DNA of 64,000 nucleotides from CAVSEK01 sp963726975 (GCA_963726975.1 CAVSEK010000013.1:868001-932000), one strand, 5' to 3'; positions 1-9,951 are shown, counted from the stretch's first letter. Notes: a model not told the origin generated them from the letters alone. A program made the numbers and translations.

Positions 1-425
1 TGCTCGTCGACGACCCGGTCAAGCGGGTCGACAACACCACGATGGCCTTCGGGCTCGAGGCGCGCGTGCCGTTCCTGGACCACGACCTCGTCGAGCTCGC
101 CGCGAGGGTGCCGCCGGAGCTCAAGCTGGCGCACGGCGGCAAGGGGGTGCTCAAGCAGGCCGCGCGGCAGGTGGTGCCTCGCGAGGTCATCGACCGGCCC
201 AAGGGCTACTTCCCGGTGCCCGCGCTCACCCACCTGCAGGGCGGGTTCCTCGACCGGGTGCGCGACGCGCTCACCGACCCGGCGGCGACGCAGCGGGGGC
301 TCTTCCGCCCGGCGTACGTCGACGCGCTGCTCGCCGACCCGAACGGCTCGCTCACCCCGCTGCGGGGCAACCGGCTGTGGCAGCTCGCGCTGCTGGAGAT
401 GTGGCTGCAGGAGCACCGGCTGTGA
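1..425 (+). CDS. N-acetylglutaminylglutamine amidotransferase, C-terminal part (asparagine synthase family)
   Basis: Only the last 140 residues or so are in the window; the first whole codon is at base 3 and the stop is at 423-425. The stretch VDNTTMAFGLEARVPFLDHD is the typical C-terminal signature of AsnB-type synthetase domains, followed by the lysine-rich GKGVLKQAA segment and the KGYFPVP motif. Alone this could be any AsnB paralogue. The two genes that follow (GNAT/ATP-grasp synthetase and M42 peptidase, each with a 4-nt overlap) form the characteristic trio for N-acetylglutaminylglutamine amide (NAGGN), an osmoprotectant dipeptide. The assigned role, inferred from context, is amidation of the N-acetylated dipeptide using glutamine. 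Confidence 0.85.
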   Translation, partial: LVDDPVKRVDNTTMAFGLEARVPFLDHDLVELAARVPPELKLAHGGKGVLKQAARQVVPREVIDRPKGYFPVPALTHLQGGFLDRVRDALTDPAATQRGLFRPAYVDALLADPNGSLTPLRGNRLWQLALLEMWLQEHRL

Positions 426-2131
426 CCTGGCCGCACGACCTGTCGACCCGCTGGGAGCGCTCCGCCCCCACGCTGCCCGACGGGGTGCGCGCGGACGCGG
501 TCGTCGACTGCGGCTGGGGACGCATCGTCTTCGGGCAGACCTTCACCTCGCACGAGGACCTGCGCCTCGCGCTGCGCGGCGAGGAGAGCGGGCGGCGCGA
601 CATCTGCGTCTACCCGCGCGAGCCCCACGTGCTCGTCGCGCAGTCGCCCGGCGAGCTGTTCGTCGACCCGTCGCACGCCTACCGCCTCGACCTGCGCACC
701 TACGCGGCGGCACCCGAGCGCCCGGGCGTGCGCGTGCGACCGCTGCGCGACGAGCGCGACGTGGACGCCGTCAACGTGCTCTACGCGACCGTCGGCATGA
801 TCACCGCCGACCCGGCGATCGTGCTCGCGGGCCGGGAGGACCCGGTCTTCACCCAGCTGGTCGCCGAGGACCCGGCCGGGCGGCTCGTGGGCACCGTGAC
901 CGGCGTCGACCACGTCGCGGCCTTCGGCGACCCGGAGGGCGGCACCAGCCTGTGGTGCCTGGCCGTCGACCCGGCGGTGACGGTGCGCGGGGTCGGCGAG
1001 CAGCTGACCCGTGCCCTCGCGCAGGCGTACGCCGAGCGCGGCCGGGCGTACGTCGACCTCACCGTGCTGCACGACAACCGCCGGGCGATCGCCCTCTACG
1101 AGCGGGTGGGCTTCCGGCGCGTGCCCGTGCTGTCGGTGAAGCGCAAGAACAGCATCAACGAGCCGCTGTTCGTCGGGCCCGCGTCGCCGGACTACCGGCG
1201 GCTCAACCCGTACGCCCGGATCATCGCCGACGAGGCGCGCCGGCGCGGCATCGACGTCGAGGTGCGCGACGCCGAGTGGGGCGAGCTGCGCCTCACGCGC
1301 GGCAGCCGCAGCATCGTCACGCGCGAGTCGCTGTCGGAGCTGACGAGCGCCGTCGCCATGAGCCGCTGCGACGACAAGCGCATCACCCGGCGGGTGCTGC
1401 AGGCCGCCGGGCTCGCGGTGCCGCGCGGCACCACCGCGACCAGCCCCGACGCGGACGCCGCCTTCCTCGCCGAGGTGGGCGACCTGGTGGTCAAGCCCGC
1501 GCGCGGCGAGCAGGGCCGGGGGATCACGGTCGGCGTCCGGACGCCCGAGGCGCTGGAGCGCGCCGTCGAGGAGGCCCGGCGGCACTGCCCCGACGTGCTG
1601 CTGGAGGAGCGCTGCGACGGCGAGGACCTGCGCGTGGTCGTCATCGGGCACGAGGTGGTCGCCGCGGCCGTGCGGGTGCCGGCGACCGTCGTCGGCGACG
1701 GCGCGCACACGGTCGCCGAGCTCGTCGAGGCGCACGGCGAGCGGCGCGCCGCGGTCACCGGGGGCGAGTCGTCGCTGGCCCTCGACGACACCACGGCCGA
1801 GACCGTCCGCGCGGCCGGCCACGACCTCGACGACGTCCTGGCCGAGGGCGAGCAGCTGCGCGTGCGCCGTACGGCCAACCTGCACACCGGTGGCACCATC
1901 ACCGACGTGACCGCCGACCTGCACCCCGCGCTGGGCGAGGCGTGCGTGCGCGCCAGCCGCGCCCTCGACATCCCCGTGACCGGCCTCGACCTGCTGGTGC
2001 CCCGCGTCGACGGCCCCGACCACGTCTTCATCGAGGCGAACGAGCGGCCGGGCCTGGCCAACCACGACCCGCAGCCGACCGCCGCCCGCTTCGTCGACCT
2101 GCTCTTCCCCGGCCCGCGGGGTCGTGGGTGA
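422..2131 (+). CDS. ngg: N-acetylglutaminylglutamine synthetase (GNAT plus ATP-grasp fusion)
   Basis: About 569 residues starting at GTG 422, which overlaps the upstream stop as GTGA, so translation is probably coupled. Residues 1-110 form a family-specific N-terminal region. A GNAT acetyltransferase domain follows, with LAVDPAVTVRGVGEQL near residue 180 and an ALYERVGF end near 230. An ATP-grasp domain covers roughly 310-565, with VVKPARGEQGRGI near 355 and the metal-binding EANERPGL near 540. This order is specific to the NAGGN synthetase family, which acetylates glutamine and joins it to a second glutamine. The longer open frame upstream is not used, because it would overlap the amidotransferase. 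Confidence 0.9.
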   Translation: MTWPHDLSTRWERSAPTLPDGVRADAVVDCGWGRIVFGQTFTSHEDLRLALRGEESGRRDICVYPREPHVLVAQSPGELFVDPSHAYRLDLRTYAAAPERPGVRVRPLRDERDVDAVNVLYATVGMITADPAIVLAGREDPVFTQLVAEDPAGRLVGTVTGVDHVAAFGDPEGGTSLWCLAVDPAVTVRGVGEQLTRALAQAYAERGRAYVDLTVLHDNRRAIALYERVGFRRVPVLSVKRKNSINEPLFVGPASPDYRRLNPYARIIADEARRRGIDVEVRDAEWGELRLTRGSRSIVTRESLSELTSAVAMSRCDDKRITRRVLQAAGLAVPRGTTATSPDADAAFLAEVGDLVVKPARGEQGRGITVGVRTPEALERAVEEARRHCPDVLLEERCDGEDLRVVVIGHEVVAAAVRVPATVVGDGAHTVAELVEAHGERRAAVTGGESSLALDDTTAETVRAAGHDLDDVLAEGEQLRVRRTANLHTGGTITDVTADLHPALGEACVRASRALDIPVTGLDLLVPRVDGPDHVFIEANERPGLANHDPQPTAARFVDLLFPGPRGRG

Positions 2132-3330
2132 GCGTCCGCCGCCTCGAGGTCGACATGGCGTACGTCCGCGAGGTCCTCGTCGACCTGCTGCGCACGCCGA
2201 GCCCCACCGGCCGGACGGACGCCGTCGTGCAGTACGTCGGCGAGCGCCTGCTCGAGCTCGGGCTCGACCTGCGGGTGACCCGGCGGGGCCTGCTCAACGC
2301 CACGCTGACCGGGCGCCGGGCGTCGCCGGACCGGGCCGTCGTCGTGCACGTCGACACGATCGGCTGCATGGTCGAGCGGGTGAAGGACAACGGCCGGCTC
2401 GCCGTCACCCCGCTCGGCACCCACAGCGCGCGCTTCGCGGAGGGCGCCGCGGTGCTCGTCTACACCGACGGGCCGTCGCCCGACGAGCCCGGCAGCTGCT
2501 TCACCGGCACCGTGCTGCCGCTGAAGTCCAGCGGCCACAACTACGGCGACGAGGTCGACACGCAGGGCGTCGGCTGGCCGCTCGTCGAGGTGCGGCTCGA
2601 CGAGCCGGTGGCGACGGCTGCCGACGCGGCCGCGCTGGGCGTGCAGGTCGGCGACTTCGTGGCGCTGGAGGCCGGGCCGGTCATCACCCGCGGCGGCTGG
2701 GTGAAGAGCCGCCACCTCGACGACAAGGCCGGCGTCGCGGCAGCGCTCGGGGCCTTCAAGGCCGTGCGCGACGCGGGCATCGTGCCGGCGGTGAGCGCGC
2801 ACCTGCTCGTCACCATCGCCGAGGAGGTCGGGCACGGCGCGACGCACGGGCTCGACACCGACGTGGCCGAGATGGTCGCCGTCGACAACGCCGTCGTCGC
2901 GCCGCTGCAGCACTCGCGCGAGGACGCCGCCAACGTCGCGATGCTCGACTCGACGGGCCCCTTCGACCACCACTTCAGCCGGCGGCTGCTGCGCCTCGCG
3001 CAGGAGCACGGCGTGGCCCACACCCGCGACACCTTCCGGCACTACCGGTCCGACGCGGCCAGCGCGGTGGAGGCGGGCCTGGAGATCCGCACCGCGCTCG
3101 TCGGGGTCGGGGTCGACTCCAGCCACGGGCACGAGCGCACCCACCTGGACGGCATCCGCGCGGTCGCCGAGCTGCTGGCCCTCTACCTGCAGACCGACCT
3201 GACGTTCCCGGAGTGGGACCGCGAGGAGACCGGGGAGCTCGTCGACTTCCCGAGCCGGTCGGTGCAGCCGACGCAGCTGGAGGAGCGCCGCGCCCGGCGG
3301 GCCGGAGACGCGGTCGGCGAGCAGGGCTGA
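2128..3330 (+). CDS. NAGGN-system M42 family metallopeptidase
   Basis: 400 residues from GTG 2128, again a 4-nt GTGA overlap. It carries the metal ligands of M42/M28-type aminopeptidases: HVDTIG near residue 74, HLDDKAG near 197, IAEEVGHGA near 230 (catalytic glutamates), DNAV near 252 and a late HGHERTH near 334. The paralogue that accompanies NAGGN genes is a recognised subfamily, probably concerned with turnover of the dipeptide or a related peptide, although its substrate is not established. It is the last gene of the operon and is followed convergently by the LuxR-type regulator. Confidence 0.88.
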   Translation: MSVRRLEVDMAYVREVLVDLLRTPSPTGRTDAVVQYVGERLLELGLDLRVTRRGLLNATLTGRRASPDRAVVVHVDTIGCMVERVKDNGRLAVTPLGTHSARFAEGAAVLVYTDGPSPDEPGSCFTGTVLPLKSSGHNYGDEVDTQGVGWPLVEVRLDEPVATAADAAALGVQVGDFVALEAGPVITRGGWVKSRHLDDKAGVAAALGAFKAVRDAGIVPAVSAHLLVTIAEEVGHGATHGLDTDVAEMVAVDNAVVAPLQHSREDAANVAMLDSTGPFDHHFSRRLLRLAQEHGVAHTRDTFRHYRSDAASAVEAGLEIRTALVGVGVDSSHGHERTHLDGIRAVAELLALYLQTDLTFPEWDREETGELVDFPSRSVQPTQLEERRARRAGDAVGEQG

Positions 3331-3352
3331 GCTCGCCCGCACGGCGCCCGGC

Positions 3353-4006
3353 TCAGTCGGCCAGGCCCCGCTCGACGGCGTAGCGCACCAGCTGCGCGCG
3401 GTTGTGCAGCGCCAGCTTGGTGAGGGTGCTCTGCACGTGGTTCTCCACCGTCCGGTGGCTGAGCACCAGGCGCTCGGCGACCTGGCGGGCCGTGAGCCCG
3501 CGGGCCACGAGCCGCAGCACCTCCGTCTCGCGCGGCGTCAGCCGCGGCCCGTCGGGCTGGCGCTCGACGCGGGTGTACTCCCCCAGCACCAGCCCGGCCA
3601 GCCCCGGCGAGAACACGGGCTGCCCGGCGGCCGTGCGGCGCACCGCGTCGACGAGGTCGGCGGTGCTGGCCGACTTGACGAGGTAGCCGGTCGCGCCCGC
3701 CTTCACCGCCTCCAGCACGTCGGCGTCCTCCCCCGAGGCCGACAGCACGAGCACGCGGGTGCCCTGACCCACGACCGCGCGCGTCACCTCGACGCCGCCG
3801 CGGCCCGGCATCTGCAGGTCGCACACCAGCACCTGCGGCCTCGTCGCGGCGCAGACCCGCACCGCCTTGTCGCCGTCGCCGGCCGCGCCCAGGACGCGCA
3901 GCCCCGCCGCCGCGAGGTCGCGCTCCACGGCGTCGCGCCAGATCGGGTGGTCGTCGGCGACGACGACGGTGACCGGGCCCGGCGCTGCCTCACCGTCGGG
4001 GCACAC
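3353..4006 (-). CDS. MacR-like NarL/FixJ response regulator
   Basis: 217 residues. The receiver domain spans about 12-130, with the acidic pair at 18-19, phosphoacceptor Asp63 in VLVCDLQMPG and the conserved Lys111. The LuxR-type helix-turn-helix covers about 155-213 (LTPRETEVLRLVARGLT). The GTG start lies 17 nt inside the end of the upstream kinase gene, so the two are translationally linked. The pair matches the MacRS-type systems of actinomycetes. Its target genes cannot be read from this window. Confidence 0.88.
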   Translation of the reverse strand: MCPDGEAAPGPVTVVVADDHPIWRDAVERDLAAAGLRVLGAAGDGDKAVRVCAATRPQVLVCDLQMPGRGGVEVTRAVVGQGTRVLVLSASGEDADVLEAVKAGATGYLVKSASTADLVDAVRRTAAGQPVFSPGLAGLVLGEYTRVERQPDGPRLTPRETEVLRLVARGLTARQVAERLVLSHRTVENHVQSTLTKLALHNRAQLVRYAVERGLAD

Positions 4007-5084
4007 GAAGCTCCACCTCCGTCCCGGTCCCGGGAGCGCTCTCCACGCGCACCGACCCGCCCAGGTCCCGCACGCGGCCGACGACCGAGCCCGACCAGCC
4101 CCGCCGACCGGCCGCCGCCGCCGCCGCGAGCCGCCCGGGCGCGATGCCCGGCCCCTCGTCGCGCACCCAGACGGTGACCTGCTCCGGGGCGTCCTCGACG
4201 AGCAGCCAGGCGGGGCCGCCGGCGTGCTGCCGGACGTTGTCGACGCACGCGGCGACGGCGTCAGCGAGCTCGCGCGCGACCGCGACCGGCATCAGCACCG
4301 GTCCGGCCGGTCCGGCGGTGCGCACGTCCTCCCCGGCGGGCAGCAGCGCCCGCAGGTCGGCGAGGCCGTCCTCGACGGCAGGGGCGGCGGTGAGCAGCCG
4401 CCGCAGGGCCCCCTCCTGCTCACGGGCCGTCCCGGCGAGCACCGGGTCCGACGACCGTCCCGCGACGAGCGCCAGGGCCTGCAGCACCCCGTCGTGCACC
4501 GACCGCGCCAGCCGCTCCCGCTCGGCGGCGGCCGCCTCCCGCTGCACGGCCCGGGCGTACGCCTGCTCCGCGCGGCGGGCCAGCGCGACGACGTGGCCGA
4601 CGACCGCGCCCGTCAGCAGCAGCAGCACGCAGCTCCCGACGGCCGGCCGGGTGGTCTCGCCGCGCCACAGCAGCGTCGCGGCCGACACGACGACCGCGGC
4701 ACCGCTGCCGCCCGGAGCACCGTGGCGCACGGCCCAGGCGACCACCGGCACGGCGCCCCAGGACAGCGTGAGGCTGGCCTCCCCCGCCTCGATGCCCGCT
4801 CGGGTCTGCACGAGCCGGCCGGCGAGCAGCAGCCCGGCGGCGACGGCGAGGTCGGTGCCCAGCAGCAGGCGGGTGCGCTGCTCGGGCCGCGCCAGCAGGG
4901 CGGTGACGACGACGGTCCAGGCCGTCGCGACACCCAGCACCGCGGCGCCCAGCCCGGGCCGGGCCCAGGAGCCCCGGGCGAGGTACCAGCCGCCCGAGGC
5001 GAGCACGTAGACCAGCGACGCCGCGCGGGCGACGGCCACCGCCCGCCAGAGCGCGGGGTCCAGCCGCGCCGGTCCGGCGCTCAG
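3990..5084 (-). CDS. MacS-family sensor histidine kinase
   Basis: About 364 residues. The N-terminal half holds some five hydrophobic segments, then the HisKA_3 motif ERERLARSVHDGVLQAL with the phospho-accepting His, then a HATPase domain with CVDNVRQHAGG and RDEGPGIAPG. The start is uncertain. Homology reaches LDPALWRAVAVARA, which leaves only CTG 5084 (a CTGA overlap with the acyltransferase stop) or a downstream GTG at 5039, so I give the former. Partner of the adjacent response regulator. It senses an unknown signal at the membrane. Confidence 0.8.
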   Translation of the reverse strand: MSAGPARLDPALWRAVAVARAASLVYVLASGGWYLARGSWARPGLGAAVLGVATAWTVVVTALLARPEQRTRLLLGTDLAVAAGLLLAGRLVQTRAGIEAGEASLTLSWGAVPVVAWAVRHGAPGGSGAAVVVSAATLLWRGETTRPAVGSCVLLLLTGAVVGHVVALARRAEQAYARAVQREAAAAERERLARSVHDGVLQALALVAGRSSDPVLAGTAREQEGALRRLLTAAPAVEDGLADLRALLPAGEDVRTAGPAGPVLMPVAVARELADAVAACVDNVRQHAGGPAWLLVEDAPEQVTVWVRDEGPGIAPGRLAAAAAAGRRGWSGSVVGRVRDLGGSVRVESAPGTGTEVELRVPRR

Positions 5085-5824
5085 CTGGCCTTGCGCTGCG
5101 GCGGCGGGGCGTCGCCGACCAGCGCCTCGCGGGCCGCCTGCCGCGCCAGCTCGAGGTCGGCCTTGGCCTTCGTGGCGTACTGGTCGACGTACTCCTGGCC
5201 CGACAGCAGCATGAGCTCGTACATGATCTCGTCGGTGATCGAGCGCAGCACGAAGCGGTCGTCCTCCATGCCGGCGTAGCGGCTGAAGTCCAGCGGCGCG
5301 CCGACCCGGATGCCGACCCGGCCGAGCTTGCGGGATCTGCTTCCCGGTCGGCTGCACCACGTCGGTGTTGATCATGGCGACGGGGACGACCGGGACGCCC
5401 GCCTCGAGCGCCATCCGGGCGATGCCGGTCTTGCCGCGGTAGAGCCGGCCGTCGGGGCTGCGGGTGCCCTCGGGGTAGAGGCCCGAGCAGGTGGCCCTCG
5501 GCGAGGATGCGCTTGGCGGTGCGCAGCGCGGCCTCGCTCGCCGCGCCCCCGCTGCGGTCGATCGGGACCTGGCCGACGCCGGCGAAGAAGCTCTTCGTGA
5601 GCCTGCCCTTGACGCCGCGCCCGGTGAAGTAGTCGCTCTTGGCCAGGAACGTGACCTTGCGGGGCACGACGAGCGGCAGGAAGAACGAGTCCGAGAAGGA
5701 CAGGTGGTTGCTCGCCAGGATCGCCCCGCCCGCGGGGGGCAGGTGCTCGCCGCCCTCGACCCACGGCCGGAACAGCAGCCGGAGGAACGGGCGTCAAGAC
5801 CGCCTTGACGACCCAGTAGAACAC
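5081..5824 (-). CDS. 1-acyl-sn-glycerol-3-phosphate acyltransferase family protein (frameshifted in this assembly)
   Basis: The reading frame starts at GTG 5824 behind a GGAGGGGG-type ribosome site. It runs through the PlsC fold: NHLSFSD (the HX4D acyltransferase motif, partly in another frame), FLAKSDYF, then GLYPEGTRSPDG, a glycine/proline box also split between frames. It ends with a charged tail at 5081. Extra bases near 5793, 5483 and 5331 break the frame; removing one base at each restores about 247 residues. It probably transfers acyl chains to lysophosphatidate at the inner membrane face. It lies upstream of, and overlaps, the kinase gene. The frame breaks match the pattern seen in the following 6 kb and I take them to be sequence errors. 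Confidence 0.75.
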
Positions 5825-6000
5825 CCGGACCCCCTCCGCTGCGCGCGGCTCGCCGGTGCCCGCGACCCTACGGCCCGGCCGGGCGTCAGGGGCAACGCCG
5901 CCCGCGTGCGCCGGGGCGCCTCGTCGGCGCGGCCGTCCCGTGCGACCATCGCACCCAGGGACCGGGGACGCCGCCGCGGCCCGAGCCGATCGGAGCGCGC

Positions 6001-6765
6001 GTGACCGTCCTGCCCGGGGCCGAGCCGCTCGACCTGCCCGGCGGACCGGTCGGGGTGCTGCGTCTGCCACGGCTTCACCGGCACCCCGCAGAGCGTGCGC
6101 CCGTGGGCCGAGCACCTGGCCGCCGCCGGGCTCGCCGTCGCGCGTCCCGCTGCTGCCCGGCCACGGCACCCGCTGGCAGGACATGAACCGCACCGCGTTG
6201 GCCGACTGGTACGGCGAGGTGGAGCGCTGCGTTCGACGCCCTGCGCGCGCGCTGCGACACCGTCTTCGCGATGGGCCTGTCGATGGGCGGCACGCTGGTG
6301 CTGCGGCTGGCCGAGGAGCGCGGCGACGAGGTGGCCGGCGTCGTCGATGGTCAACGCGCGCCCTGGCGACCGAGCGGCGCGACGCCCGGCTGCTGCCGCT
6401 GGCCAGCCGGCTGGTCGGGTCGTTCCCCGGCATCGCCAGCGACATCAGGCAAGCCCGGCGTGCGCGAGCTGGCCTACGACCGGCTGCCGCTCAGGGCGGC
6501 GCTGTCGCTGCAGCGGGCCTGGCCCGTGGTGCGCCGCGACCTGGCCCGGATCACCTGCCCGGTGCTCGCCTTCCGCAGCGCGGTCGACCACGTCGTCGAG
6601 CCGGTCAGCGGCCGGGTGCTGCTCGCGGGCTGGCCGGCGGCACCGTCGAGGAGCGGGTGCTCGCCGACAGCTACCACGTCGCGACGCTCGACCACGACGC
6701 CCCGGCGATCTTCGCCGGCAGCGTCGACTTCGTGCGCAGCCCACGCGCCGGCTGCAGCGGGTTGA
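6001..6765 (+). CDS. Carboxylesterase-type alpha/beta hydrolase (multiple frameshifts)
   Basis: Assembled from three frames: VCHGFTGTPQSVRPW near 6065, LLPGHGTRWQDMN near 6160, the nucleophile elbow MGLSMGGTLVLRL at 6271-6310, the acid region FRSAVDHVVEP near 6575, and YHVATLDHDAPAIF near 6675 carrying the catalytic His. This is the Est30-like carboxylesterase/monoacylglycerol lipase family, normally about 250 residues, which fits 6001-6765. Single extra bases near 6061, 6146, 6231, 6346, 6360, 6450 and 6741, and one missing base near 6633, explain every switch. Start GTG 6001. The stop TGA at 6763 assumes the last correction. Confidence 0.72.
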
Positions 6766-6767
6766 GC

Positions 6768-7698
6768 GTGCCGGACCCGACCGAGCCCGCCGGCCGCCGC
6801 GCCAACGGCCTGCCCGCCAGCGACTGGGGCGCGCTGGTCGACCTCGACCCGCGGCTGTCCGAGGGGCTGCTCGACCGGCTGGCCGCGGCGGGCGTCGCCG
6901 GCCTACGTCGAGCCGGCCAGCGCGGTCGACAACGTGCACCGCGGCGTGACCATGCCGCCGCGGCCGCTCGACCGGCTGTGGGTCGACCCGGGCCGCGCCG
7001 ACCAGGCCCGTCGCGGTCGTCGTCGAGCGAGGTCGCCGACCTCACCGCGCTGCTCGCCGAGGACGACCCGGGCGCCACCGCGCACGGCCTCGTGCACCCG
7101 GTGCCGCGGACCGCCGCCGCCCGCGTGCTCGCCCCGCCGACCCTGCCCGGCCCGCCGGTGCCGCCGCTGCGCGCCGAGTCGCACGCCGCCGGCGCGCGCC
7201 CGCCGGCGCCGCAGGACGGCCGGCCGCCGCGCCCGCCGCCGCCCTCCGACGACGACGTGTTCGCCGCGCTGGTGGCCCCTTCCACGGAGCGGCGCGGTCT
7301 ACACCCGCGCGCCGGGCGACCCCGCGCCGGCCGCCGACGAGCGGCGCGCGGGCGCGACCCGCCGGCCGCGACCCGCCGCGGTCGCCGGCCCGCCCCCTGC
7401 CAGGCCGCCCCCGGTCGAGCCGCCGCTGCCCGGCTGGGTCGAGCCGGCGGCGCGTCGAGGACGACGGCCACTTCGTGCCGCCGCCGCCCCCGCCGGTGCC
7501 CCGGCTCCGGGCCCGCACCGTCGCCGCGGTGCTCGCCGTGGTCCTGGGGCTGGTCGTCCTGTTCGCCCCGCGCTGCTGCGCCTGCCGGCGACCCCGTTCG
7601 TCGGCGCTGCGGCCTCGGGCTGCTCGCCGGCGGCGCCGCCGCGATGGTCTGGTCGATGCGCGACGCGCGACGGCGGGCCGACGACGGGCGTCGTCTAG
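6768..7698 (+). CDS. Conserved actinobacterial membrane protein of unknown function (frameshifted)
   Basis: GTG 6768 opens a frame beginning VPDPTEP and continuing with DWGALVDLDPRLSEGLLDRL, then AYVEPASAVDNVHRG and DRLWVDPGRADQAR after a frame change near 6899. A proline-rich middle follows, then two hydrophobic helices (about 7500-7660) and a short basic tail. Known relatives in actinobacteria are unnamed proteins with this pattern: an N-terminal soluble domain that resembles a ligand-binding half, a linker, and two C-terminal membrane spans. At least five single-base changes interrupt it. The end at TAG 7696-7698 is the nearest plausible stop. No function can be assigned. Confidence 0.5.
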
Positions 7699-7747
7699 CC
7701 TCCCGGTCACCCCTCGACCCTGAGGGGGACGACGCGAAGGAGCAGCC

Positions 7748-8990
7748 GTGCCGGTCAGCGAGACGCTCGAGACCCGCGGGCCACCTGATGGACACCGGCG
7801 TGCTGGCCAACGTGCTCGACGACGTCCTGGCCTACGGCGGCGACTACCGGATCGACCGGCTGGACGTCGGCCGGGCGCACGCCGACGAGTCGTACGCCCG
7901 GATCGTGGTCGTCCGCCGACGACGACGAGGCGCTGCAGCGGCTGCTCATGCGGCTGCAGACCCACGGCGTCAACCAGGTCGACCCCGGCGAGGCCGTCGT
8001 GCGCGAGGCCGACCGCGACGGCGTCTTCCCCGAGGACTTCTACTCGACGACCAACCTGGAGACCGTCGTGCGGCTGGCGGCACCGGTGGGTGCCGGTCGA
8101 GCAGCCGGAGATGGACTGCGGGCTGGTCGTCGAGGACGGCCGGGTGCGCACCGTGCCCGTGAGCGACGTGCGGGCCGGCATGCAGGTCGTCTGCGGCGCC
8201 GAGCGGCGTCAAGGTCGTCCTGCCGCTGCGCGAGCACAGCACGGCCGGCGACAGCTTCGAGTTCATGAGCTCCTCGGTGAGCTCGGAGAAGCCGCAGGGC
8301 CTGCTGGTGCGGCAGATCGCCGCAGACCATGCGCGAGGTGAAGGCCGACGGCGGCAAGATGCTGTGGGTGGGCGGGCCGGGCGTCGTGCACACCGGCGCG
8401 GCGCCCTCGCTGGTGCGCCTGGTCGAGGCCGGCTACGTCGACGTGCTCTTCGCCGGCAACGCGCTCGCCACCCACGACATCGAGGCGGCGCTGTACGGCA
8501 CCTCGCTCGGCGTCGACCTGGCCACGGCAAGGGCGTCGAGCACGGCCACGAGCACCACATCCGGGCGATCAACACGATCCGCCGGGCCGGCTCGATCGCC
8601 GACGCCGTCGCGCAGGGCATGCTGACCGGCGGGATCATGCACGCGATGGTCACGCACGGGAAGGCACTTCGTGCTGGTCGGCTCGGTGCGCGACGACGGT
8701 CCGCTGCCCGACGTCTACACCGACGTCATCGAGGGCCAGCGGGCGATGCGCGCCCAGCTGCCCGGGCGTCGGCTTCGCGATCATGGTGGCGACGATGCTG
8801 CACTCCATCGCGACCGGCAACATCCTGCCGGCCTCGATCCCGCTGGTCTGCGTCGACATCAACCCGGCCACGGTCACCAAGCTCGCCGACCGCGGCTCCG
8901 CCCAGGCGGTCGGGATCGTCACCGACATCGGGCCTGTTCCTGGAGCAGCTGGCCCGCGAGCTGGTGCCGGACGTCTGGACCCGGCCTCAG
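7748..8990 (+). CDS. TIGR00300 / LOR-SDH domain protein, ornithine cyclodeaminase-like (frameshifted)
   Basis: Starts at GTG 7748 behind AAGGAGCAGCC. The pieces SETLETRGHLMDTGVL, RLQTHGVNQVDPGEAVV, FYSTTNLETVVRL, PEMDCGLVVEDG, EFMSSSVSSEKPQ, MLWVGGPGVVHTGAA, FAGNALATHDIEAALYGTS, EHHIRAINTIRRAGSI and VCVDINPATVTKLADRGSAQ follow each other across frames and match the TIGR00300 family end to end (about 405 residues). Members share the Rossmann domain of archaeal ornithine cyclodeaminase and of cyanobacterial AgrE/ArgZ, and are thought to bind NAD. About ten single-base insertions and one deletion (near 8526) break it. No clean stop is visible after LARELVPDV, so the end is approximate. Confidence 0.75.
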
Positions 8991-9627
8991 GGCAGGCGAG
9001 TCGGCCAGCAGCGCGAGGTGGTCGCTCGCCGCCCCGGTCGTGCACCACGCCGTACGCCAGCAGCTCGAGCGCGGGGTCGATGCAGCAGCGCGTCGATCCG
9101 CCGGCCGGGGCGCGCGGGCCGGGAAGGTCGGGCCGCCGCCGACCGCTTCCAGGCCCCGGGCGAGCGACCGTCCAGGCGGGTGAGCCCGGCTCGTCGTTGA
9201 CGTCGGCGCCGAGCACGAGCGGGCCGGGCGGCAGCCCGGCCCGGACCCGGCGCGGCGCTGTCGTGGCGGGCGGCCGGGCTCGAGGTCGAGGTGGGTGCCG
9301 GCGAGCACCAGCTCGCCGCCCGCCGACCCGGACGCGGGCGCACACCGCAGCGCGGCGGTGCAGACCGGGCCGGTGCGGCAGCCGGACCTGGCCGCGCTCG
9401 CGCACGCGCACGCCGTCGCGCCGCCAGCAGCAGGTTGCCGCAGGCGTTCGCGCGGTGAGCAGGCGCAGGCCGCTGCGCCGCGCGAGCAGCCGCCGGGAGC
9501 TGCGCCAGCCGAGCAGGCGCGGGGCCTCCTGGACGGCGACGAGGTCGGGCTGCAGGCCGTCGAGCACGCCGGCGACCGCGCGCGAGCCGTCGCGCAGCGA
9601 GCGGACGTTCCAGCTGACGACCCGCAG
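8987..9627 (-). CDS. Endonuclease/exonuclease/phosphatase family protein (frameshifted)
   Basis: Read on the minus strand the order is RVVSWNVRSLRDGSRAV, LQPDLVAVQEAPRLLGW, VLAGTHLDLEPG, PLVLGADVNDEPG and, near the end, SDHLALLAD. These are the canonical blocks of the EEP fold: Asn and Glu metal ligands, then the DxN and SDH active-site motifs. No ATG or GTG precedes RVVSWNV, so the start may be CTG 9627. The stop at 8987 requires one base correction. At least four frame switches occur in 640 bases. The substrate (nucleic acid, phospholipid or another phosphodiester) is not evident. Confidence 0.65.
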
Positions 9628-9637
9628 CGGCCCGCCG

Positions 9638-9951
9638 TCAGGAGCTGGTGCCGTGCACGGTGAAGCCGCCGAGCAGGCGCTGCAGCTCGGTCCGCCGGTC
9701 GCCCGCCGTCGTCCTCGGCCGCGGGGGCGCTCGGGGCGGCGGCCGACCGCGGCCGCGGGGCGCGCTTGCGGGTCGCGGACGACGCGCAGGGCGTCGAGCA
9801 GCTCGGCCCGGTCGACCTCGCGGCCGCCTGGCGACCAGGCGTGCCGGCCGCAGGCGGGCAGCTGTGCAGGCGCAGCGCCCGGGCGTTGTCGTCGACGCCG
9901 ATGACGGTCATCGCCCGGCCGCAGCACCGTCACGGCTTCGGAGTCGTCCAT
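9638..9951 (-). CDS. Small CPxCG-containing conserved protein (frameshifted)
   Basis: Begins MDDSEAVTVLRPGD at ATG 9951. After a frame correction it continues MTVIGVDDNARALRLHSCPACGRHAWS, then VDRAELLDALRVVRD, a low-complexity alanine/proline stretch, and an end in LLGGFTVHGTSS. It is about 100 residues with one CPxCG knuckle, typical of an unnamed actinobacterial family that may bind metal. The TGA at 9638-9640 sits about 11 bases before the first codon of the nuclease-like gene, so the two are probably cotranscribed. Breaks occur near 9910, 9835 and 9710. Confidence 0.5.

Noticed and set aside
206..2065. Long minus-strand frame opposite the NAGGN synthetase
   Set aside because: Low-complexity translation (Val/Arg/Gly/Ala-rich) with no motif; the plus strand has a clear GNAT/ATP-grasp gene.
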